Below, one piece after another: positions 36,376 through 49,800 of a DNA stretch of 64,000 bases. The notes beneath the pieces were generated by a model that made no database searches, had not been told where the DNA came from, and saw nothing but the letters and a program-made list of their open reading frames with translations. The position numbers were made by a program, and so were the translations under genes. Each line of letters opens with the position of its first letter. The first letter of the stretch is position 1. Source of the stretch: Anthopleura xanthogrammica (Eukaryota > Cnidaria > Anthozoa > Actiniaria > Actiniidae); assembly GCA_964019055.1 (NCBI GenBank), contig OZ025210.1, positions 3,415,047 to 3,479,046 of the forward strand, in the 5' to 3' direction.

Positions 36376-38724
36376 ACACCATTCACTTATCAGAAATATT
36401 GGCGACATGACCCACTCGTATACCACGTGGCTTCTCACACGTTTTTTTCTCGACGCAGCCTCGCGAACGTGACGAGAATATCTAAAAATCGTTAAAACTT
36501 AATCAGGGAAGTTATTCAAAGCCTGCTTCTGAATTTCAATTGCTTTTATTTAACTTAAATGAAGAGGAAACAGTGTTTTTATCCAGCTGGCTGAGTAGAA
36601 AAGGATAAGCGTCGAGGCACTAAAAGCATCTCAGGGGGCTAGGGAAATATTGACATTCTCTGTTCAATTATATCTAATTTATGAGGTCGTTCATATAAAT
36701 CAGTCTATATGACTCACGTGCCAAAGATAAGTGAATTCTCTACTTTTTCGCTCTTGTAATGGTATAACTGATCATTCTGATATTCTATCTTCGGTTTCTG
36801 TGTGTTAGTTTTGATTTAAAATCATGATTAGCCAACCGAATGGCTTTTGAAGAAATATTGAGTTTCAACGTAAAAATCTGCTACATTTATAGATTTTTCG
36901 TTATACACGTACCTTGTCGTCAAGTTGCCCGATTTGCCAGCGCCATGGGGTATGCGTGGTAAAATGACTCCTAAACACTTCTACCTTGATAAATCTTTAA
37001 TTGTTTCCCCTATGAGAAAAATATTTTGTCAGGTTTTGAAAAACGCGCATTCACCGTGGATCTATGATAAACAAATCAGCATTAATAATGCATCATATGA
37101 AATACTCTTTTGACAGTCAAACGAACAAAAAGAAAATTAACAAGACTGGATGCATGGATACAGTGATGTTAAACACTGAAGGGTGTTGGACAGTCGTGTA
37201 GCTTGAAAGTTCTTTCAAAACGAAAGTCTCGGGCTACCTTAAAACGGCTTGTGTCGTGCACCAATACACGTTTGACGCTTGAGACCACTAAAGTCTGGTT
37301 CACCAACAAAACATCTTATCTCAGCAATTGAAAGTTTTTTTAATGGCATTTTGGGGCTTAACTCGCGACCAGCACGTACGCTAGTGACATTTGTTTCTAA
37401 AGAGGAAAAATATTGACCAGTCAGTCAACTATCAAGGAAATAAAAATCCTTTAATAGAGGAGTAACTGAAGAAGGTTCATATGAGTATGCAGAGGGTCGA
37501 TGGTTGGAGACTATCCGAAATATCGCCATACAATGATATCTAAACTTCTCGTTATCTTACAATGTACATTCTCGTTATCTCAGTTATTTGTTACTATGAA
37601 GGCCGACGGTGCGAAAATGGTGATGGAATTTGTTGAGATATAAACGAAGGACTATCCAGGAAAAAATGTGGGGAGAAAAATATTAACCAAGGAACTGAGA
37701 AAAGGAATAAAGAAAATAATTCAAAGAAGTCAAACTCCCAACTCCAACTGAGCTACACACAATGAAATAAAAATAAGACGGAAGTGGGAAAAAGAAAATA
37801 CCGGAGAAAATGACTATATATCCAGAATCATATGATGATAATTAACCGACTATGCTTTCAGACCAGACAGTTGAATGCAGAGAAAATATTCACCGAGGAA
37901 AAACATTTTTAATCAAACGAAATCCCGACTTCAAACTCATCACATCACCACACTAAAAAGCGAGAAAAAGAGACGGAATACTTTCTCAGAAAAAAGAAAA
38001 CGGTAGCCAAAACCGCCACCAGATACACGACAAGGAACTTTAGTTGTAAAAGGAAGACTTTATTTGTTTTAGTTTTGAAAGGAGTTCTTCCAGTAACATG
38101 TTGCTATGCATATACACTGCTGAAGTTTATCATTTTAAGTTTCTTTATTTTGTCCTGCGGCAAAGTAAGTTGAGTTAAATTAATTCGCGGCACATTTAAG
38201 TTGGTACGCAACGTCTAAACATTCCTTACAATTTATATAAACTTCACCTTCTTACCACAATTTCGTAACAACGCCTAAATAATTTTAGTGAGATCATATT
38301 TGTCTGAATGTCATCATGTTTGGCAGGTCATTTCGTTTAATACAGCTAGATTGTACGATTGCGATTGTTACTTAGACTTTTTAAAATCACCGACGTAAAG
38401 ACGAAATACTCAAGGGCTAGCTCAGTAAAGTCCCCAAAACAAAGTGCCAAAGATTTTTGACAGGTTTTACTACGCATGCTCCATCTGAATATCCAATAAT
38501 ATCATTTGGATTACACTAGGCTTTGGGAAAAAAGCGACTATTATTAGACTCAAAATATTTAAGTTATTGACACAAAAAAAGCCAGAAAGTTCCTAGTAAA
38601 TGGAAATGAAAAAGGGAACATGAATTTTTCAAATTCACTATAAATCACTAAAATGTGAAGTAGCTGTCATACGGATCAGTGCCCACTTTGAACCATATGC
38701 CACAGTCATTCTCAGTTAGTCACG

Positions 38725-38748
38725 GGAGGGGGGAGGGGAGGGGAGGGT
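38725..38748 (+). other. G-quadruplex-prone tract
   Basis: The run GGGAGGGGGGAGGGGAGGGG continued by AGGG gives at least five GGG blocks separated by single A, matching the G3+N1-7 pattern for an intramolecular G-quadruplex. It is isolated in gene-free DNA. Confidence 0.6.
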
Positions 38749-40835
38749 GTAGAAAAACGTGAACCTGTCCACGACCACTCTCTAAATAAGGCAACACAAC
38801 CAGGACAGATATATCTATATCTAAACTTTCATGTGTCTAAAGTTATTTCAGTCCTTTCTCAAAACATCTCAATTAATTATTACATGGGAACCTAGCAACT
38901 TTAAAGAAGATTTGATCGTAGTTCTAGAAGGCTGTGCACGTGCTTGCAGGCATGTGCCAATAGCTGTCTAAGACCCAGGGTTGTCGGCGCTTCTGATGCA
39001 ATATTGGTCTCCCCACATCCAATCCCCTAAAATGTTTTGTCTCTAAGTACTGAGCATTTTTTGCTTGCTCAACTCCTCAGCAAGGGAGCGCACTAGGTTC
39101 AGTTCTTCCTTCGCGCTTATTTATTTTCTACTTCGCCACTGTCTCTTCCTTTTTAATATTAAGGTTCTTGAGCCAGCTTATCAGAGAGTAAAGCTGATGT
39201 CTATTCTCTCTGGTCTTTGGGGTCTTTCAAAAACGTCATTGTAAGAGAAATTTACGGAGGCAACGGATTTTTTTTGGCAATATAGCAACAACAATAAAAG
39301 GACAGTAAATATCGCGGGGTTGCTAGAGAAAGTAGTGTTTGAACCCTGAAATTTAGACGAAAAAATCCGAGTAAACGGGAGTTTCATTTTGTAGTAAAAA
39401 ATTATCTGAGGCCCGACTCTTCTTATGGATACTTCAACAGGGGAACGTTACAACACCATTCAGTGGATGGATGAACACCTAACAACCAAGGTCCAAAATT
39501 TTAAATGTAAGTATCATAATTAGGCAAAGACTAGGTTTTAAATATAATTCCATTTTTCACTTGATATCTTTCTTAAATTCACATCAGCCTGAGGTTAAGA
39601 ACTTAAAATCTAAAATCTTATTAATATCTACACACTCAGTGTACAACTCAGTACAACTCACTACGACTCAGGTTGGCCAATAACATTTTTGATGTTAACT
39701 TCTCAGTAATTCCACTAACTTTCGCATTCCATGAATTTTTTCTTAAGTTGAATTCTTTTGCGCAGCTGAATTCTCAGTAAAAAAGAATTTATTTGAAGAT
39801 ATCTTTTTATATCTAACTGAAAGAAAAGAAGACAAGCGTAAATAAATGTTGAATAATTGTACATCACCTGCCTGTTCAAAATGTTTTAGAAATGTTCGCT
39901 CAATGAAAGATACGAAATTAACATTTGTAAAGCAATCAGCGTGTATATTTGATAGCATTCTTTTCTAGTTACGTGATTAATTACAAGAGGGGGTCTTGAA
40001 CTAAGCCAGCCTGCCAAAACGCAGGCAAATTTTAATGACGATAAAGTCAAGGAAAATTAATTTTGAATAAGAAAATTAAATTGCTGAAGACATTTGTTTC
40101 ACTAAATTTTTCTGCCAAAAAGTTAGAAATTATCTTGTTATAATGTTTTCTTTCCCCGTTTTCCAAGCGCTCAACGAATTCATGTTCCAAAGTCCAAGTT
40201 CTATAATTCGCGGTTGAAAAAACGAAAGGCGTTTGTTAAACCTTACTACGTGACTTGCATAAATCATGCCTGCAGATAAGCCCTTATGCGAGTAAAAGCC
40301 TTTGCATATTTAGTCGGCGCGTGTGTCTGGAAACATAATATCTGGTTGGCTGCTCATTAAGCTATTGAATATAGCACAATTCCTTGTGGAAAATGATGAC
40401 ATTAAAGCTACGCATGGAGTTTTCAATATTTTAAATTAAGATAATAAGAAGTGCTAGCAAATAGAGAGTGAATACAAATGGTCCTAATGGCGCATTGATA
40501 TAGACATATGGATAAAGATGGCGTTATAGATAACGTTAGACCAACTGGAAATCCACTCATTAATTCGTGTCTCGGGGCGTGTCCTCGGCTATCTCAAACA
40601 CTCATACCCAGAGTTAAAACTGCTGCAGGGGTAATACTTATGTTCTAAAGTGGAGACTTTAAATAGTTATTCCTGTTCCCTAGGGACTTCGATCTCTGTA
40701 GGACTAATATCCTTATTAAAGCATGGGGTATTTAGGGTGTGTAATATAAGTCTGGTCCAGTTTCCTGCTTTTCTCTTGCGCAAAAAGAAATACTGAAAAG
40801 ATATTTTTATGAAGGTAAAAGCACGGTCACGGCAC

Positions 40836-41032
40836 GGATTTAATGATAACCGTTGAACCACTCAGGGCGCACGAAATCACTCTTCATGCAACGAAAACGC
40901 ACCGACACGGCACGGACACCATCCTAATACATCACACACGTCACGGTCACGGTGATTTGATGACAACCGTTCAACCAGTCAGAGTGCATGAAATCACTGT
41001 TCATCCAACGAAAATCACGGCACGGCCACGGC
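40836..41032 (+). repeat. Two-unit direct repeat with CACGGCACGG spacer
   Basis: GATTTAATGATAACCGTTGAACC...GAAATCACTCTTCATGCAACG (from 40,838) recurs at 40,955 as GATTTGATGACAACCGTTCAACC...GAAATCACTGTTCATCCAACG, a period of 117 bp. CACGGCACGG/CACGGCCACGG words fill the junctions. Confidence 0.65.
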
Positions 41033-41082
41033 AAGGCCACGCCACAGCCATACGACATTTGCTCTATAAAAATGGTAATAGA

Positions 41083-41242
41083 CCAGGGGCGTAGTCAGGG
41101 GGGCAGGGGGTTGGCCTCTTTTTTTTTGTTTATGTTTGGTTGGCTGTTTTTCTGGCTGGCCTTATTTTTTTGGTTGGCCGTTTTTTGGTTCATGTTCTGA
41201 ATTCGGGTTTTGACCCCCCCCCCCTCCCCTCTTTAGACCCTG
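41083..41242. mobile_element. Possible hAT-like element (CAGGGGCGTAGTC...)
   Basis: Starts CCAGGGGCGTAGTCAGGGG, a type of end common in metazoan non-autonomous hAT elements, and could end at ...TTTAGACCCTGG. The interior is TTGGCTGG-type simple sequence. No convincing target-site duplication, so low confidence. Confidence 0.3.
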
Positions 41243-43835
41243 GTAACTATGCAATTAAATAAAAATTAAATATCACCCATTCAAAGAAATATGGATTTCG
41301 TCTGTATTCTCCTGTTGTCTGCTAATGCTCAAATTGTTCTGTGTCGGAAACGAAATCCAAAACAAAAAGCAGGGGATTTTCTACTCTTTAGGCTGTGTAG
41401 CCAGGCTCTCGGGTCGCGGAGGCTTGGGGACGGAAGGGTAGAAGGTTGGTGACGCAGGCTTTTTACCGAGAGTTCCTATCTCACCGTGTCTCTTTAACAG
41501 TAGCAACCAACTTTACCCACTCATACGAAACTATCCAGTAATGTTGGGTCTAATTTCGTTAGTTTCTTCACTCCATATAAAGAACTAAACTCCTTGTGGT
41601 AAAAAGAGTTAATCGCACCCCTACCCCACCCCCATTAGTGCTAAGCTTTATTAATGTCAGGATGTCATAAATTCGAAAACTAGATTTTATTAATGTTGTG
41701 ATTATAATGATAAAGCAAATGCGTTGCATCACACGAAGATAAAGTGAGGAAAAACCCTGGTCAGTAACGTTGATAGTTCATAGCCTCCATGCAGAGAGAT
41801 ATCGTTCATTCAGCTCTTGGGAATCTGAGTCAGTGAACCCGTAATATTGTGTTCGCAGTTTGATAGCTCGATAAAGCGTTTTCAGCCCAACTTGATAAAG
41901 AAAATAAAACTCACCAATTCGATAAAAGATTTATTCACCAGATATCTTCCAACAAATAATATGTGGTTGAAGACAAACCAGAAATCATGAACCAGGAACT
42001 TTATTTTCACAAAACTGAGACAGGTGAAAAATATATTTCATGTGCCACTCTGTGGATCCACTGTTAATTCGCATTTAAAAAAAAAAAAATACATTTCATG
42101 AAGATAACTTAGCAACAGTATAATTTCTAGTTAATATTTTAATGTATGTCTCTAACATACATCACTGTTAAATGCAGAAAGTATAGCATGTCCGGCATTG
42201 GCTCCGATATAGTATAATAATTACAACATCTGATATATAATCAATTCTCTGACTGAGCCAGGTACACGACTCTTATACTTGTGTTGATTTAAATAAAAAC
42301 TTGAGGCCTGAATTTTAATCGTTCCCGCAGCATGTATAACATCGGTTCACAACCTCCACGAAGGTAAAATAAAATTCTAATTCACGCGCTCTTGATATTG
42401 TTGATAATTTAGGTGGGGCATTTTCCGTCAGCCGCCACAGAATTCGAGAAATTACTTTAACCTCCTGTTAATGAATGAAATAACAAACCTCAAGCTTTAC
42501 TGCCGCATACGAAGTAAGATGACAGAATTTGAAATATATTTCTTGTTTTGATATACGGAGTGGGGTCTTTTCAGCGCTCGAATAATTTAGGAAATCTTAT
42601 GGATATTTTTTCGTTTAGGGGATTGGAACCCCCTTTTGCCAGAGGACTACCGGCTGTGCATTTGCCATTATTACCTATTTAACCTCTTATGAATCACGTA
42701 TCAGCTTGCGGAAAAACGTCTTACTTCAGCAGGTTAAAAAATAAAATTTCTTGCTTAAATTTGTAATATTAGCACCTCGGAATTTATGAAAGGGAAAGAA
42801 AGAACCAAAATTTACCTTACCCTACCCTCATTAAAACAAAAATACAGAATATCCTCTCCTCCCTCCCACGGTCTTTATTCAAGGCTATTCTAAATAATTG
42901 ATGAGTCAATATCATGCAAACTCATTGAGATATTGGCTGTAATTGGCTGTTGCTTATTCCGCGTTCATTAAAAGAAAACTAACCAAAAATAGAAATGAAA
43001 TAAAAATACGGTGGGAGTGTGGGTGGGGACGGAGTAACGCCGGTGATTTATAACGTCCAAAAACTTAGTACTATACTGCTTTTCTATAAAACACTATAAT
43101 AACAATATAAATTTATACAAATAAGATTGAAGATTTGTATTTGGCTAAAGTGAGAATCGGTACGTGACTGTTCATGATCCGTTCAAGCAACGCGCATAAA
43201 TTAACTTCGGCACGGTGTCAAAACACGTAAACAAACCGTCCAATTTTAGAAATTTGCTGTCGCTATATAGTCGTAAAAATAACCACGTGTCTAACTTCCA
43301 AGAAATTTCCAAACCAAAACGTTCAAAAGATTGAAATTTTCGCTAAGTTCAAAGAAATGTTTTAATTTGTGTTTGTCTTCTGCAGTATGTGGTCAGCGGT
43401 GTTTTCCATGAGATCACGTACGAGTCTCGCATAAGTTAACCACATAGAAGAGTGTTTATAGGCTCAGTTGGCGATAGGTCCACCGTTTCGCCGTTGAGAA
43501 CGATTATCATTATACCCTAGATATTCTACCATTACCAGAACGAGTATGTTTTAAATACTTCCTAAAAATATTTCTAATTTCATGCCCGGTAAAGTTTATG
43601 TTTTGAATGAAAGAGAACTACGATGACGGCCCAACTGGATAGCTGTGTATTTCAGGTTTAATGACAATAGTCAATCGGTAGTTTATTCTCCTGATCTTTT
43701 GTTTCCTCAAGTTACAATGAACTCCGTGGATTTCCATTGATATCATGTCACAAAACCACGCAAGGAACTATTTTAGTGAATTATCTTTGGTCTGTGATAA
43801 TCTTAATGATGGAAGGAGCATAGCAACTTGATAAA

Positions 43836-46800
43836 ATGGAAACAGCTAACAGCATAACAGATAAAGAAACAGATGGGACAGTCAGAGAACCAGAATCAGA
43901 ACCAAACTCTGGTAAGTTTATTCTAAGAACTTTGAAATTATATTGTCACCTATGGACGAGTGAGTTTAAAAAATCTACCACTTTATATAAAAACCGTGTT
44001 AGAATTATATCATCTACCTGGTCTACCAAACTTGGATGTAATGTAAAGATTATACTAAGCCTAGGGTAGTTTCAGAAGAGTTTACTTAGTGGCATTTTTC
44101 CAAGAATTGAAAGAGCAGTCGATACGGAAACACGAGATTTTGTAAACCCCCCATTATTTTCTTGGCCCCGCTTCTTGTACGTGAATACTCCATTTTTACT
44201 GAAAAAGGAATCTGCCACACGAAATTTCGTAATATTGAACTTTAGCCTTTGCTGGAAAGGTTATTTTAGAAGAGTGGGTGAGCCTAAATTTTGGTTGCCT
44301 TGAGCTTGTTTAGCCAGTGAAGAATGTAGATATGTGTATAGCTACATAATTCCTCCCACGTACTAGTTAAACTTTAACAAAATAATGCAACAACGATTTT
44401 AGAATTAAAATCCCGAGAGTCGAAAATATTGCTGAACTTAAGTGGCTGGTAACCGGCTGAGGTTGTCAAAGTCCTATTTGATTATTGCACACTCTTTGAA
44501 AATAATTATGATAAAAATTTGGCTTGAACAATCGTTATTGAAGTAAGCGGAAATTGTGCCTCATTGTTATAAAGAGAAAGCCTGAGGAACGGGATGGTTT
44601 AATGCATTTGAATTTTCACCATAGACGTATTTCTGATAGCCATATTGTTCGATTTCCTACCAAAAGCTAAGTAAATTGTCAAAAAAATTATAAAGTGGTT
44701 GGTGATGGGATTGCGTCGTTTTTCTTCAAAACGTGATGCTTCCGAGCGACGTTCTTGAATATCACAAGGTTTACTGAGGGCCTTGAACTGTACTTTTCAG
44801 TTTCGACCAGATCGATTTATTATAAACGATGTTAGTAAGTATAGTTGGTTTTTCAATTCAATTACAACCGTCATTGAAGGTAATTAGGAAGTCCTGTTCA
44901 AATCAGCCCGAAAACTACCTAAAATATTACAGCTCATGAATCAAGAAAGTGATTATTTCTCTCTCATTATTTGGTAATTTGGCTTGTTTGTCTTCAACAT
45001 TGTGTGTACTTTTAATGTTTTCTAGTCAACTTCTTTAGTCACGTATCGTTGGGTGTAGTTCAATGATAGTGCTCGGTTGGAGGTGACAACGTAGAGCCTC
45101 CTGCTACGTGTCTCCGTTGGAAGCATAAGCGACATAAAAAAAATAAAGGAAATGGCTTGTACTCTCTGTAGGATGCATGTGTGCTCCTAATGTGACCAGC
45201 CGACAAGAATATACAATTTGCCCTAAATTAAATATCTATTCGACTTTATTCAAAGTAAGCAGTCAGTTTTGTCTCAACGGTTTCTTCACACACGCTCATA
45301 GTTCTCCGCCAGTTTTTTTTTCCATTCCAAATCTTACTCATGCTACGCACGAGGGGTTCAGTTTGTTTTACTGCAGCTTATCATGTTTAAACAAATTTCG
45401 ATCAAAATCACATGCCTTGAAGGCGAACTGAGAATGTTTTGGCGTACTCTTTGTAGGGCGCCCTGCGTCCGGGCATATTCGTTGTTCTTCGATGCTTCTA
45501 GTCATCTTTGTGGCTGGTAGACAGGATGTGTAAAATCCGGGGTATCTTGATCTCAGTGCCCTATTCTTATATTATCATAAAGGAATCATGTTAGTGCCTT
45601 AAAAAAGGCTAGGATTTGGATTCCTATATCCTTGGCTTACTACTCGCAGGGCCCTCTATATATCAACGTTTGAAGGGCGTTGGCAGTATGTATTCATTTT
45701 GTGATACAGGTAGGAAGTACAATAAACACATGGATCTTTAACAAGTTACAAACCGGCAGTTGTACTGAACACCTGGGGCAATTACAGTCTGTTTTTCAGT
45801 CTGCGGTTTCGTTCTTTCTGAGGGTACTAAAAGTGTCCAGAAACGTCTCATTTAAAACTGCAAACTAAACTGCAGACTAATGTTGTATATATCGAAACAA
45901 GTTAAAATCTGGTTACATACATATTTATCGAAAAGGTACGACATACACTTTAGGACTCAGTCTATGTAGGTTAACTTTCTTTTGGTTATTAACTTATATC
46001 TTAATTCCTTCGATATTGAACACCTGGGACAATTTCTGCATCAGTTTGGTTCTTTCTAATGTATCTTAATTCCTTCGACATTGAGCACCTGGGACAATTT
46101 CTGCATCAGTTTGGTTCTTTCTAATGGTACCAAAGTGTCCATGTAGAAACGTACCCTTCGAATCTGCAGACTAATGCCGGGTGTAATTGTATCGAAACAA
46201 TTCAAAACCTGGTTGCGCACTTGACGAATCTATTGAAAAGGTACATACTGTAGGACTACATTTTGTACATTTGCTCTTTTTCTAAGTAATTGGGCTTGAG
46301 GACCCTTGAGTATCTTCCGCACTGAGCCAGAAACTGCGACACTTAATTGTCTATCTGATATACTCAGACTATCTATCTGACTATATGGCGCTCAGAATTC
46401 TATAAAAATGTTGAACCAAGGAAGATTTTAAATAAGAGAAAAATCTTGAGAAAAGCAGTAAGAATCAGAAGTAACTTGGTTATTGACATCAGTTCTGTAA
46501 GAATTCAAGACTTATATTTTTTAGTCAACACAGCCAAATATACGTTGACTGCAAAGGTGCGCGCTTTCGTTCCTATCAGATCAGATCAAATGACCTTTTC
46601 TTTATTGGCTTTGCAACGAAGACCGAAACATTTATAGCATAAATATAGCCGGTTCACTGACTCAGTTTTACGATCAGAGCGTGATTCACAGCACACCGGC
46701 AATATTAAAGAGAACCATAGTCATTAGGCCTATCTAAACTGTCCAGGATAAATATATCTAATATTTCGAATTCTCTACGTATATCATAGCTATCATGACA

Positions 46801-49800
46801 CCAAATGTCCAAGTGTTATCTCCGTGATAAAAGTCGTGTCCCAAAGCACGCTCGTGAATTCTGAACGTCTACAATGATAGATGCTGTTGAGTTAGAGGGA
46901 TTTATCAAAAAACATTAGACAATGGTAAGTTGGATTCCTCTGACGGCTAGGAAGACCTTTAAGCTAATGCGTTCAAATGCTGCTGACAGGACATCAACTT
47001 TTAAGGACATGGTAAATTTACAGGTATTTTTTATCTTTGAAATCCACCCTCGGAGCGCACTCTTTTGAGTGTGAATGAGATATCCTTAAATTTTATCGAA
47101 AATTGAAACAACTGAGATGATCTAAGTCAAGACACGGCTAACTCACAGATTGAATTGGAATTTAGTGTGTTAGGTTTTGCGGAGGGAGGAAAACTGGAGA
47201 ATCCAGAGATAAGCCTTCGAAGCCCGTATCATTCTTTGATATTTTCTTATATATTAATATTTTAATATGTACCCGGTGATGATCAGTATATATGCACGGA
47301 AATCGTGCTTTACATAACCCTTATCGCTTATTCCGAAACATGGCTTCTTAACCGGCTCTTTCAATTAATACGTCGTTTCCCCATGTATGCCGGGTTATGC
47401 CAGTTTTGTTGTTAGACTATTAATAATCAGTGCTACCAATCGCTGGATAACAATCATCACACACGTTATCATGTGAAGTGTTTAAAAGATTCTTTGTAGC
47501 AAGATTAGATCCCTTGCACTGAATTATAGTGACTTTGCCATACCTCCTACTATTGAGATATTTGGTACCCTACCTTTAAGATTTCCTACTATTAGTTCTT
47601 TTATTTAGTAGAAATCACTAGAATATAATAGATAGACTAGAGTATATTTGATATATAGATAGAATTATTAGAACACTTTTGCCAGTGATTATTGAATTGA
47701 CCTTACTTTTGAAGGGGAAAAAACAACAGAAAACGAAAGGCAATACTGACATTTTCATTATTCATTTTCGAAATGCCCTCATACATAGGTACGTCTAAAA
47801 TACAATGCTTTGAGTCCACGACGTTGTCAGATTCAAATGTTAACTTTATGATATCCAATTTTCCCTAACCTCGGATTTTGAGTCAATGTTTTACTCCTTG
47901 GACAATCGTCGATTTTGGGAGGGGCCACTTGATCCAGGATCAATCCGTACCTCCAGAATATTCTGGGTTCATTTATCTTGGGGTGTGGGTAAAAGTAGTG
48001 CCTAAATCTTATCATTTGACAAAAAATTCTTGAATCTGATTGGTTGACCTGGTTTTCGTATAACGGTCGACTGGCACAGCCGGTTGGCACTAATCATAAG
48101 AATATAGCAGGAAGGACAATTTGGGATTACTGGTTTATTGCATTGCTTCCAACAAGGATAATACGATAATAGGACTGATATCCAAGGGCGTTGGGGTATG
48201 CACGTAAAATAACCCAAGCACACTACGAAAAAAGAGCTACAGTAAAAATCGAAATGTGTTGGTACACTACTCCTATAATGCTCCCAAAATTGGCTGTGTG
48301 AAATGACTGATGTCGACTGTACGCTCCCCCTCCCCTTGCAATGTTGTCTAAATGGCCAAAGTTGGGTACCCTGTTCTAGCCACATTCTCAAGGAACAACA
48401 CTGAATGGGGGAGGGAGGTGGGGATTTAGTTTATATACGATTTTTAAAGCGCCTTTTCTTACACTGTATGCTTAATTTTTCCAACATGAGGTAGTGTATC
48501 AACACTTTTGATTTTTACTGTAGGATTACCGATTTTTGCCAAAAAAAAGTTACAAAACTGACGGTTCAACTTGAACTTAGCCATGGGGTTCAGTTAAGGT
48601 GATTAAAATCATCCAGATCTTAAATCGATCTGGTGGACAAAGAAGATACGAATATAAGAACGTGATAATTGTAGATTCCTACCCCGCAGGGAATTGATCG
48701 CCTGTCCATTTTAATCAGACAGCAGTGTTTACATTATGCTGTTTTCCAGACAATGATTGTCGCTATTAATTGAATATTATCAGAGTCGTGTCTGAGTATG
48801 TGGTGTAGTTTGGCTTCGGTAAACTTGTGGGACGTGACGGTAAATATCGACATGTGATCAGTCGTTCACAATACCATTAGCATCTTCGATCAGTTCTAAT
48901 CCATCATTAGAAATTCTATGTCGTTCCTTTTCTTTTGAACAATGTACTTATTTGAACAGACTACATACGTCTGTTTCAATGTCAGAGGTCGTGTGGAAAA
49001 AGTCACAAGTATGACGTCATCACTTCTAAACATTTCCAGCTGCCCCTCAAAGTTGACAGCAGTGCCAGCCAAATTTCGTTACCATGGATACCAATAAAAC
49101 AAGAAGCCTCTGAGATTGGAGGAAAGTATGTTGTCATAGCAACGTTCCCTCAAAGAACCTCATTCCTGGTAAATGGATTATTAAAATGAAAGCTACCCTA
49201 AGGTTGTTACTATGGAAACGTCGAAGCACACTTAGTGAATTTCTTAGCTTTCACATCACTGTGTGAATGACTGACTCAATATTTTTAGCTGCTTATTTCA
49301 TCTTAATAGCATGGGTCTATTAAAACTCACCAAATAGATTAAATATAGTTTTCCAAAGAGTTTTTCTATTAGACACTTTGCTTAACGAGCGCTTTGCAGC
49401 TTTGATTTAAACATGACACCAAAATGAGCCCAAGTTAGTTTTTTTTCAAATGGTCCTGTCAAAATATTAGGGCAATATCGGGAAATACTTGCACGTACAC
49501 CCACAAGGTTGTGGTTCCGAGTTTCCTGTTGAATAACGTCATAGGATTGTCATGTCCAATTTATAGGGTTCACAACGAGGCTCATACTATTGGCTCGTTT
49601 GTCAAGAATATTCATCTTTGGACGACTTAGCCAGACTAGACTTCTGATCATTCCATCTACCTGGGAAGAAACATTTTCACAGCAAAACTGGAGCGCAAAT
49701 ATTACCATCCTTCTTTTCAAAGGGAAAAAGGTATATATTGAAATTATTCCAAAAGTAATGAACGTTTTATTTTGTTCAGATTCAGTGTTCTTTAGTGTGA

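Larger units (their letters stand above)
34824..43835. other. Long intergenic region with local duplications
   Basis: No protein-coding exon is convincingly supported. It holds a TTFCAGACC-family MITE copy (written TTTCAGACC elsewhere) at 35,506, short direct duplications at 35.4-35.8 and 36.1-36.4 kb, a G-rich tract at 38,725, a repeat pair at 40.8-41.0 kb and a possible hAT-like element at 41.1 kb. A short ATG frame at 39,427 ending at a GTAAGT (39,509) could be a first exon, but I find no matching downstream exon. The last kilobase should contain the promoter of the gene starting at 43,836; a CACGTG E-box is present at 43,284-43,289. Confidence 0.45.
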
